From Bacteroidales bacterium (GTDB lineage: Bacteria; Bacteroidota; Bacteroidia; Bacteroidales; UBA932): a DNA stretch of 9,552 nucleotides. How positions within the stretch are numbered: position 1 is the stretch's first letter; each line of letters starts with the position of its first letter. The DNA is taken from contig JABUTQ010000227.1 in the NCBI GenBank assembly GCA_021443605.1, forward strand, positions 1 to 9,552. Reading direction: 5' to 3'. Made by a program: the position numbers and the translations under genes. The notes beneath the pieces are model-generated. The model searched no databases. It was not told the origin of the DNA and worked only from the letters and a program-made list of their open reading frames with translations. Below are positions 1 through 6,384 of this stretch, piece after piece.

Positions 1-639
1 TGCATATTCATCGAGCCTTGTCACGGCAGATTGGTCTATATAAGCCTGCTTGTTTTCCTCAAACGGGCCAAGAACTTTAGACACCTGTGTATCAATCAGA
101 TTGGTATGCAATAAATTGAGCACTCCGCTCATTGAGCCTGCGGCGGCATACCATTCGGGGTGGTCCAGAAAAAGATTCATCGCACCGTGGCCTCCCATTG
201 ACAGGCCGGTGATGAATGTCTTTTCTGGATCGAGTTTGTATTTTTCCACCATCTGCGGATAAAACTCCTCTGAATAGAACTTTCGCCACTGCATCTGGTT
301 AGAATCAACATTATCCAAATACCAGCTGTTGTAAAATCCATCCGGACAAATGATGCGAAATCCATACTTGTTGCTGATTTCCTGCAGATTGTACTTGTTG
401 CTCCAGTCTCTGTAGCAACCGGACCAACCATGAAGGAGTATAAGTGTCGGGACAGAGTCGGAAAAGCCGCAGCACACTTCATCTACAACTCCTGTTTCGC
501 GGTATGCATCAGGGGTGAACACCAAAACGGAATCATCGCAATGGAGATTTGAGGAATGAATTATCACCAACTCTTGAGCATTGGTATTCAATATGTTAAA
601 AGCAAGAATAAAGACGAGACCACAAATAGTTTTTTTCAT
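1..639 (-). CDS. Secreted alpha/beta-hydrolase esterase (esterase D / putative esterase family), 3' end missing
   Basis: This frame reads open from the ATG at 639 down to base 1, giving 213 residues without a stop; the C-terminus lies outside the window. Residues 1-21 form a signal peptide (MKK, a hydrophobic stretch, then NTNA before Q22), so the enzyme is probably periplasmic or secreted. The oxyanion-hole segment LLHGWSG is at about residues 68-74, followed by CPDGFYNSWY at 98-107. The nucleophile elbow is GLSMGGHG, with Ser147 as catalytic serine. These match the putative esterase family (PF00756), which includes feruloyl, acetylxylan and S-formylglutathione-type esterases. The catalytic Asp and His should lie in the missing C-terminal part of roughly 50-80 residues. 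Substrate cannot be told from sequence; in this phylum such enzymes often deacylate plant polysaccharides. Cysteines 34, 56, 57, 75 and 98 fall in the mature protein and could form disulfides. The gene is divergent from the PgpH-type gene. Family assignment is firm, substrate unknown. Confidence 0.88.
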   Translation of the reverse strand, partial: MKKTICGLVFILAFNILNTNAQELVIIHSSNLHCDDSVLVFTPDAYRETGVVDEVCCGFSDSVPTLILLHGWSGCYRDWSNKYNLQEISNKYGFRIICPDGFYNSWYLDNVDSNQMQWRKFYSEEFYPQMVEKYKLDPEKTFITGLSMGGHGAMNLFLDHPEWYAAAGSMSGVLNLLHTNLIDTQVSKVLGPFEENKQAYIDQSAVTRLDEYA

Positions 640-655
640 TGTGCAGATTTTTAGA

Positions 656-663
656 TACCTTTA
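656..663 (+). promoter_or_regulatory. Weak candidate -7 box for the PgpH-type gene
   Basis: The plus strand reads TACCTTTA, one mismatch from TAnnTTTG, with a T-run at 631-636 standing about 19-20 bases upstream as a possible -33 element. It would give a leader of roughly 20 bases before the ATG at 689. It overlaps the presumed leader of the divergent esterase gene, so the two transcripts would start almost back to back. This is a weak match in an AT-rich stretch. Confidence 0.2.
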
Positions 664-671
664 CAAAAATA
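664..671 (-). promoter_or_regulatory. Candidate -7 box of the esterase promoter
   Basis: On the minus strand these bases read TATTTTTG, a full match to the Bacteroidota -7 consensus TAnnTTTG. The box ends 24 bases before the esterase ATG, similar to the spacing seen at the other two minus-strand promoters in this window. No convincing -33 TTTG lies at the ideal distance; the nearest is a weak TTTT about 22 bases upstream. The call rests on sequence match only. Confidence 0.45.
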
Positions 672-688
672 GATAAATTTTGTCAAAG

Positions 689-2692
689 ATGGGAAAAGGT
701 TTGAAAGATATACGATTATATCTGGCATTTTTTGCGACTGCAGTCATCATTCTGTTTCTGTATCCCGAGAAAGGGGGATTCATATATCAGTACCAAACCG
801 GCCGGCCTTGGATTTATGAGACCTTGATTGCCGATTTTGATTTCCCGATACTCAAAACTCCTGACCAGCTTTTACAAGAACGAGAAGAAAAGGCATCGCA
901 AGTTCTTGATTACTACATATTAAATGATGAACTCTCGTTGAAGATGGTGAGCGCGTTCAACAATGCGGGCATCGGGGAGCAACAAGATACGATAAGTTCA
1001 ATCCTTGAAGATGCATACACGAGGGGAATTATGCCGCAACAACCGGATGACAAAGATTCTTACGGAAAGGTCATCTTTGTGAAGAAGGGGAAAAGGGCAA
1101 AGGAGATTCCCGTTTCGGAAGTTTTCACGACAGACCAGGTATATCTGCAAATAAATTCTGCCTTGGCCGCCAACCATTCACAACGATATGCAGACTCCCT
1201 GTGCGAGAGTGTCAAAATACGCGACTATATTGTGCCAAACCTCATTTACGACAATGCCACAACACAGATAATGCACAAGGAGGCAGTGGATTACATCTCC
1301 CCCACAATCGGCACGATCTATACGGGGCAGCTGATAGTATCAAACGGAGAGATTGTCACAAGAGAAATCAAGCAGCTGCTCGACTCATACAAAAGCGAAT
1401 ATAATGCAAGTTTCAGCATAGGAAGCTCAACCTCGCTCTTGATGGTAACGCACATCCTCACAATTTTCATTCTGGTATCGCTGCTGTTTTTGACAATCTA
1501 TTTCACTGACAAATCAATACTTGAATCATATAGGAAGTACCTGTTCGTGCTTCTGTTGCAACTGTTGGGATTCTTGTTGATAGTCATTGCCAAGCAGATG
1601 GATTCCACATTGATTTACGTGTTGCCATTATCGCTGTATGTAATTTACACTCAGGCATTTTTCAAAAACAAGTTTGTCTATCCCAGTTATTTGATTGTGA
1701 TAATGCCGTTGCTCTTCCTTTGCGATAACGGCATCGCCCTCTATTTTATGAATGCGGCGGCCGGAGCGGTACTACTGGTCTCATATCCGAAGCTGAATCG
1801 CGGATGGCTGCAATTCCTCAATGTTCTATTCTTGTTCATCACCCTTATGATCGTGCATATAGCATTCAATCTCGACGGAGGCACCATCATAACAAAGAAC
1901 GAAATCACCTATCTTGCAATACACTCTGTACTTGCAATCATCGGATACCCGTTCGTTTTCCTTCTGGAAAGCATTTTTGGGCTCGTTTCAAGAGTCAGAT
2001 TGTGGGAGCTTACCGATACCAATAACGATTTGTTGCGGGATTTGGCTCATAAGGCCCCCGGCACGTTCCAACATTCCCTTCAAGTGGCCAATATTGCGGA
2101 AGAGGCGGCTGAAAAACTTGGAGCAGACAAGATGCTTGTCAGGGCCGGTGCCCTCTACCACGACATAGGGAAAATGTACGACCCCAAGTATTTTATTGAG
2201 AATCAGGCAGGTGGAGCGAATTGCCATTCAGAATTGTCTCCACAGGAGAGTGCTGCAAAGATTATCAGGCACGTTGAAGAAGGAATGGAACTCGCTAAAA
2301 AATATCTTCCGGATGAGGTGTCGGATTTCATCACCACCCACCACGGCGATTCTTTGACCGCATATTTCTATAACAAATATATAAGCGAAGGGGGCGACCC
2401 TGCCAATAAGAGCGAATTCAAATATCACGGAAAACTTCCTCAAACAAGGGAACAATCCATCGTAATGATTTGCGACACTGTGGAAGCAGCATCAAGATCG
2501 CTTAAAAGCTACACTTCCGATACCATAACGGCTCTGGTAAACAGACTCGTGCAGTCAAAAATCGATGAAGGCCAGCTTCTTGAATCTGAAATATCATTCA
2601 AGGAGATAGAGATTGTCAAAAAATGTCTTGTAGATAGGCTGGAGCATATTTATCACGCGAGGATAGACTACAAAACTTCGGATAAAAAATAA
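689..2692 (+). CDS. pgpH: 7TM-HD family cyclic-di-AMP phosphodiesterase (PgpH/YqfF type)
   Basis: The product is a 667-residue inner-membrane phosphohydrolase. Residues below count from the ATG at 689; a TTG at 680 in the same frame would add three residues, but ATG is the more likely start, and an in-frame TAA at 674 rules out anything much longer. Order of parts: one N-terminal membrane segment (about 8-26), an extracytoplasmic 7TMR-HDED sensor domain (about 30-248), a bundle of about seven membrane segments (249-432), then a cytoplasmic HD domain (about 440-650). The metal-binding residues are all present: His462, the HDIG motif at 491-494, His528, the His-His pair at 551-552 and Asp596. 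Characterised Gram-positive PgpH proteins hydrolyse c-di-AMP to pApA, with the outer domain presumably gating activity by an unknown signal. The activity here is inferred from family and architecture. The gene is alone on its strand, ends in TAA at 2690-2692 and is followed at once by a hairpin terminator. Confidence 0.95.
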   Translation: MGKGLKDIRLYLAFFATAVIILFLYPEKGGFIYQYQTGRPWIYETLIADFDFPILKTPDQLLQEREEKASQVLDYYILNDELSLKMVSAFNNAGIGEQQDTISSILEDAYTRGIMPQQPDDKDSYGKVIFVKKGKRAKEIPVSEVFTTDQVYLQINSALAANHSQRYADSLCESVKIRDYIVPNLIYDNATTQIMHKEAVDYISPTIGTIYTGQLIVSNGEIVTREIKQLLDSYKSEYNASFSIGSSTSLLMVTHILTIFILVSLLFLTIYFTDKSILESYRKYLFVLLLQLLGFLLIVIAKQMDSTLIYVLPLSLYVIYTQAFFKNKFVYPSYLIVIMPLLFLCDNGIALYFMNAAAGAVLLVSYPKLNRGWLQFLNVLFLFITLMIVHIAFNLDGGTIITKNEITYLAIHSVLAIIGYPFVFLLESIFGLVSRVRLWELTDTNNDLLRDLAHKAPGTFQHSLQVANIAEEAAEKLGADKMLVRAGALYHDIGKMYDPKYFIENQAGGANCHSELSPQESAAKIIRHVEEGMELAKKYLPDEVSDFITTHHGDSLTAYFYNKYISEGGDPANKSEFKYHGKLPQTREQSIVMICDTVEAASRSLKSYTSDTITALVNRLVQSKIDEGQLLESEISFKEIEIVKKCLVDRLEHIYHARIDYKTSDKK

Positions 2693-2695
2693 TGA

Positions 2696-2728
2696 AAACC
2701 CCTTCCGGTGCGATTCCGAAAGGGGTTT
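2696..2728. terminator. Bidirectional hairpin terminator between convergent pgpH and gyrB
   Basis: The arms 2696-2708 and 2716-2728 pair over 13 positions (AAACCCCTTCCGG with CCGAAAGGGGTTT) with a single C-A mismatch and the 7-base loop TGCGATT. The stem starts four bases after the pgpH stop and ends 20 bases before the gyrB stop on the other strand. Read on the minus strand, the stem is followed by T-rich sequence (TTTTCATTATTTTTT), a good intrinsic terminator for gyrB. Read on the plus strand, the following sequence is less uniform (TTTCTATTGTTTG), so termination of pgpH may be less efficient. Confidence 0.85.
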
Positions 2729-2748
2729 CTATTGTTTGAGCACAACTG

Positions 2749-4704
2749 CTATGCATCAATGTTTGCGTATTTTGCATTCTGCTCGATAAACTCGCGGCGA
2801 GGCGGAACATCGTCACCCATAAGCATTGAGAAGATACGATCTGCTTCTGCTGCGTTCTCGATATGGACAGATTTGAGCATTCGTTTTGAAGGATCCATAG
2901 TGGTATCCCATAACTGCTCTGCGCTCATCTCACCGAGACCTTTGTAGCGCTGCACCTTGACGCCGGCCTCTCCCCTGCCGCCTGACATTCTGTCAACAGT
3001 GGCGCTGCGCTCCTCGTCTGTCCAACAATATTCGCGTTCTTTGCCTTTCTGGACAAGATACAACGGAGGTGTTGCAAGATATACGTAGCCGTTGTTAATC
3101 AAATCGGGCATATAGCGGAAGAAAAATGTGAGAATCAATGTGGTGATGTGACTACCATCCACATCGGCATCGGTCATAATCACAATCTTATGATAGCGCA
3201 ATTTACTAAGGTTCAAAGCTTTGGGATCATCCTCAGTACCGATTGACACGCCAAGTGCGGTGTATATGTTGCGAATCTCCTCGCTCTCGAACGCCTTGTG
3301 CTCCATTGCTTTCTCCACATTTAGAATCTTGCCTCGAAGGGGAAGGATTGCCTGGAACATACGGTCACGGCCAACTTTGGCAGTACCGCCTGCGGAATCT
3401 CCCTCGACAAGGAAGAGTTCACATTTTGCAGGGTCGCGGTCTGTGCAGTCTGCAAGTTTGCCGGGAAGGCCTGAGCCGGACATCACCGTCTTGCGCTGAA
3501 CCAGTTCACGGGCTTTGCGGGCGGCGTGACGTGCAGTGGCTGCCAAAATCACCTTGTCTATAATCAGACGTGCCTCCTTCGGATTCTCTTCAAGATATTG
3601 CTCAAGGGCACTTGTTGTGGCTGCAGATACCGCCCCCATCACTTCGCTGTTGCCAAGCTTGGTCTTTGTCTGTCCTTCAAATTGAGGCTCTGCGACTTTC
3701 ACCGAAATCACTGCGGTAAGACCTTCGCGAAAATCGGACGGGTCGATATCAAACTTCAACTTTGCCAAAAAGCCGTTCTTTTCGGCGTATGCCTTGAGGG
3801 TAGTGGTAAGTCCGCGACGGAATCCGCTCAAATGGGTACCTCCCTCTATCGTATTGATATTGTTTACATAAGAGTGAATATTCTCTGAAAAACCGGTATT
3901 GTACTGCATTGCAATCTCTATCGGGATAACCTTGTCAGTCTCGAGATAGATTGCCTTCTCGGTGAGTTTCTCGCGGGTGCTGTCCAAATATTCCACAAAC
4001 TCCTGGAGCCCTCTTGCAGAATAGAAAACTTCTTCCTTGACAGTCTGTTCCTCAACCCCTTCCTCGTTTGTCACGGGACGCTCGTCACGAAGGGTAAGGC
4101 GCACTCCCTTGTTGAGATATGCAAGCTCGCGAAGCCTTGTGGCCAGCGTGTTGTAATCATAGACGGTAGAAACGGTGAATATCTCCGGGTCTGGCTTGAA
4201 AGTGATGATTGTACCTGTATCCTCAGCCTCACCAACTTCCTTTACGGAATAGAGGGGCTTGCCCTGTGAAAACTCCTGCATAAAAATCTTACCCTCGCGG
4301 TGCACTTCTGCAGTAAGATGGGTAGAAAGGGCATTCACGCAGGAAACGCCCACTCCGTGAAGACCGCCGGACACCTTGTAACTGTCCTTGCTGAACTTTC
4401 CGCCGGCGTGGAGCACTGTGAGAACCACCTCAAGTGCAGACCGCTTCTCCTTCTCGTGCATTCCGGTAGGGATGCCTCGTCCATTGTCCTTTACCCTTAT
4501 AGAATTGTCTTTATTTATTGTAACGATGATATCGCTGCAATAACCGGCCAAAGCCTCGTCAATCGAGTTATCTACAACCTCATACACCAAATGGTGCAGA
4601 CCTCTCAGTCCAATGTCTCCGATATACATCGAAGGCCTTTTTCTCACCGCCTCAAGCCCTTCCAAAACCTGAATACTATCGGCTGAATATTCTTGATTTG
4701 TCAT
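2749..4704 (-). CDS. gyrB: DNA gyrase subunit B (ATPase/TOPRIM subunit)
   Basis: GyrB pairs with GyrA in the A2B2 gyrase that introduces negative supercoils using ATP. The product is 651 residues from the ATG at 4704. The GHKL ATPase domain shows EVVDNSIDEA (Glu42 general base, Asn46 for Mg-ATP), DNGRGIP with Asp73, and GGLHGVGVSCVNALS. The TOPRIM domain shows EGDSAGG (Glu434) and DADVDGSH (Asp512, 514 and 516), followed by QRYKGLGEM near the C-terminus. The length fits the short form that lacks the insert of about 170 residues seen in E. coli GyrB. An in-frame ATG at 4713 would add three residues. I prefer 4704 because ATPase residues 42, 46 and 73 then share E. coli numbering and because the 22-base distance from the -7 box matches the neighbouring genes. 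Nothing looks truncated or altered. The stop is TAG, and the gene converges on pgpH across a hairpin. Confidence 0.98.
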   Translation of the reverse strand: MTNQEYSADSIQVLEGLEAVRKRPSMYIGDIGLRGLHHLVYEVVDNSIDEALAGYCSDIIVTINKDNSIRVKDNGRGIPTGMHEKEKRSALEVVLTVLHAGGKFSKDSYKVSGGLHGVGVSCVNALSTHLTAEVHREGKIFMQEFSQGKPLYSVKEVGEAEDTGTIITFKPDPEIFTVSTVYDYNTLATRLRELAYLNKGVRLTLRDERPVTNEEGVEEQTVKEEVFYSARGLQEFVEYLDSTREKLTEKAIYLETDKVIPIEIAMQYNTGFSENIHSYVNNINTIEGGTHLSGFRRGLTTTLKAYAEKNGFLAKLKFDIDPSDFREGLTAVISVKVAEPQFEGQTKTKLGNSEVMGAVSAATTSALEQYLEENPKEARLIIDKVILAATARHAARKARELVQRKTVMSGSGLPGKLADCTDRDPAKCELFLVEGDSAGGTAKVGRDRMFQAILPLRGKILNVEKAMEHKAFESEEIRNIYTALGVSIGTEDDPKALNLSKLRYHKIVIMTDADVDGSHITTLILTFFFRYMPDLINNGYVYLATPPLYLVQKGKEREYCWTDEERSATVDRMSGGRGEAGVKVQRYKGLGEMSAEQLWDTTMDPSKRMLKSVHIENAAEADRIFSMLMGDDVPPRREFIEQNAKYANIDA

Positions 4705-4726
4705 TTTTTGCATTACTTTAAGTTTG

Positions 4727-4756
4727 CAAAAATAAGAAATTATCCCGAAAAATCAA
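4727..4756 (-). promoter_or_regulatory. gyrB promoter, Bacteroidota type
   Basis: On the minus strand a TTG (4756-4754) is followed after 19 bases by TATTTTTG (4734-4727), a full match to TAnnTTTG at near-ideal spacing. Transcription would start near 4722, which leaves a leader of only about 8 bases to the ATG at 4713 but about 17 to the ATG at 4704. The -33 element lies directly after the stop codon of the barrel gene. It is the best promoter match in the window. Confidence 0.65.
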
Positions 4757-4758
4757 GA

Positions 4759-6384
4759 TTAAAAATTAATGCCTATTCCTCCACCGACATTGATTCTCTC
4801 CGAGGAGATGCCGGCATATCTGTAATGCTTCCTGTTCAGCAGATTACCGCCCTTGACAAATATGGAGAAATGTTTGTTTATCATGTAATCCACACGGCAA
4901 TTCAAATCGATAAAATCGGGTATCACACCCGTCTTACACCATTCAGAAGCAAAAGTCATTGATGACAAATAGGAAAAGCCAACGCTTGCAAACACCCTTC
5001 TCCGGTAATTATATTCCAGATTCACGCTCGATTCGATTGACGGAAGCATAAACAGTGCAGAATCGGTCTCTGCTTTATATCCGTTGTAACGGAACGAGCC
5101 GGCAACCTTGAGCGACTGCGATTTCCAGGAAACATCTCCACCTACTGTCCATTTATTGTAATCTGAATAATATGGTTTCAAATACGGAAGTCCGCTTGAA
5201 GTAAAGTCAGGCATAAGTCTAAAACTATTCTTATTGATGGAATATGCCCCCAACACATTGATTGCCAGCCTGCTCCATAGTACAGACTCGATCCCCAACT
5301 CTCCCGCGACGGGAACTTTGGAAAACTGGATGTCGGGAACCATCCAGGGAAGGTCATAAGCCACATCAGAGAGGGTAACAAGATCGTTTCCTCCTGTCAC
5401 AGAAGCTCTTACCCATAGTATTCTCTTTACCGCCTCCACTCTCACACGGACATCGGGTGCGATGTCGGTGGCTTCATCCCTGCCGTATTTATTGCCGAAT
5501 TTAACACCGACTTTGGCCTTCACCTTGTCACTCCGATATTCATACATCGGGGTAATCTCCACTATACCAAGCACTTTATCAGATGTTTCAGTAAGCCATT
5601 CATTCTTGGTGCGGATGTTCACATAGATACGGTGTCCCTCAAACGATGCACCGAGACTCGCTGCGATATCGAGCATATTTTCGTGGTTCACGGTATCAAT
5701 CCCAAGTTTTTTGTTGGCATTCGAGTTGCTGTATTCCAAATCTATGTCGTAAAAAAGGCTGTTGTCTTCTTTGTAGGCGGACTTTGCATTCAATATGATA
5801 TCCAACCCCCGTATGCCGTGTTCTCCCGTAAGGGGCGTGCCTGGATTGTATCCATCTTTTGCATTCGACATCCTATAACTGAAATCGGCATTGATTTCGC
5901 CGGTTGTCCATGCCCCTCTGAAATTTGCACCTACCTGGTTCTTGAGACGGAACGAATTGTATCGCCCTTCATTGACAGCTGACAAACTGTCCAACAATGA
6001 GTTATGGAGCACATACAAACTCGCGTTGAAATTGGGGTTGTTCACAAACTGGGCATATACGCTTGCATCCGGCATCAAAGGATACTGAACACCTATCTTG
6101 GCTGCAATGAAAGGATGCCTTACCGAAGCCGCCTTTTCCAATTCGGTCATCTGGTACGGCACGAAATCATATAAATCCATATAAGGACGATCGAAAATGG
6201 AATAGTCAAAACTTATGTCAAATCGCTTTAGAGAATCTGCCACAAACGGGCGAAGCTGTGGCTTTGCAATTTCGGAAAGCTGCACGTTATAGGCTCGGCT
6301 CACCTCCACTGTCGGATCTATCTGTGCGTATGCTGCAGCAATTGTACAGAATACGAATATGAAACTTACAATCGCCTTTCTCAT
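4759..6384 (-). CDS. Outer-membrane beta-barrel protein, TonB-dependent-receptor-like, no plug domain
   Basis: The product is 541 residues with a signal peptide at 1-20 (AAAYA before Gln21), so it is exported. The rest alternates polar and hydrophobic residues with many aromatics, as in a beta-barrel, and ends with a terminal Phe (GGGIGINF), the usual outer-membrane insertion signal. The C-terminal segment GNLLNRKHYRY (about 511-521) is typical of TonB-dependent receptor barrels of this phylum. There is no room for a standard plug domain of about 130 residues plus a 22-strand barrel; instead the mature N-terminus carries TVEVSRAYNVQLSEIAKP (25-42), which resembles a short N-terminal motif I recall from plugless, TPR-associated barrels of Bacteroidota. 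The ATG overlaps the stop of the TPR gene (ATGA), so the two are coupled and probably act together. Whether it transports anything or needs TonB is unknown. The barrel call is firm; function is not known. Confidence 0.85.
   Translation of the reverse strand: MRKAIVSFIFVFCTIAAAYAQIDPTVEVSRAYNVQLSEIAKPQLRPFVADSLKRFDISFDYSIFDRPYMDLYDFVPYQMTELEKAASVRHPFIAAKIGVQYPLMPDASVYAQFVNNPNFNASLYVLHNSLLDSLSAVNEGRYNSFRLKNQVGANFRGAWTTGEINADFSYRMSNAKDGYNPGTPLTGEHGIRGLDIILNAKSAYKEDNSLFYDIDLEYSNSNANKKLGIDTVNHENMLDIAASLGASFEGHRIYVNIRTKNEWLTETSDKVLGIVEITPMYEYRSDKVKAKVGVKFGNKYGRDEATDIAPDVRVRVEAVKRILWVRASVTGGNDLVTLSDVAYDLPWMVPDIQFSKVPVAGELGIESVLWSRLAINVLGAYSINKNSFRLMPDFTSSGLPYLKPYYSDYNKWTVGGDVSWKSQSLKVAGSFRYNGYKAETDSALFMLPSIESSVNLEYNYRRRVFASVGFSYLSSMTFASEWCKTGVIPDFIDLNCRVDYMINKHFSIFVKGGNLLNRKHYRYAGISSERINVGGGIGINF
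6381..6384 (-). other. ATGA start/stop overlap coupling the TPR and barrel genes
   Basis: The minus strand reads ATGA here: ATG (6384-6382) starts the barrel gene and TGA (6383-6381) ends the TPR gene. Such four-base overlaps usually mean that ribosomes finishing the first gene start the second, giving linked amounts of both proteins. There is no separate promoter-like element between the two genes. Confidence 0.9.

Noticed and set aside
177..482. Minus-strand open frame of 101 codons inside the left-edge region
   Set aside because: A different frame of the same strand encodes a clear esterase with signal peptide and GLSMGGHG motif across the whole of 1-639, so this frame is a by-product.
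3526..3888. Open frame of 120 codons on the plus strand, opposite gyrB, and a similar one at 3243-3563
   Set aside because: The translations are rich in Cys, Arg and His with no domain or signal peptide and no promoter-like element; they are shadows of gyrB codons.
4300..4686. Open frame of 128 codons on the plus strand, antisense to gyrB
   Set aside because: It lies entirely within the firmly identified gyrB coding region; the translation has no recognisable domain, and such frames arise by chance opposite a conserved gene.
5632..5982. Plus-strand open frame of 116 codons opposite the barrel gene
   Set aside because: No start context, no recognisable family, and fully overlapped by a complete barrel gene with coherent signal peptide and C-terminus.
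4759..6384. Calling the barrel a full TonB-dependent receptor or SusC homologue
   Set aside because: It is too short, has no plug domain or N-terminal carboxypeptidase-like extension, and no SusD partner is next to it.
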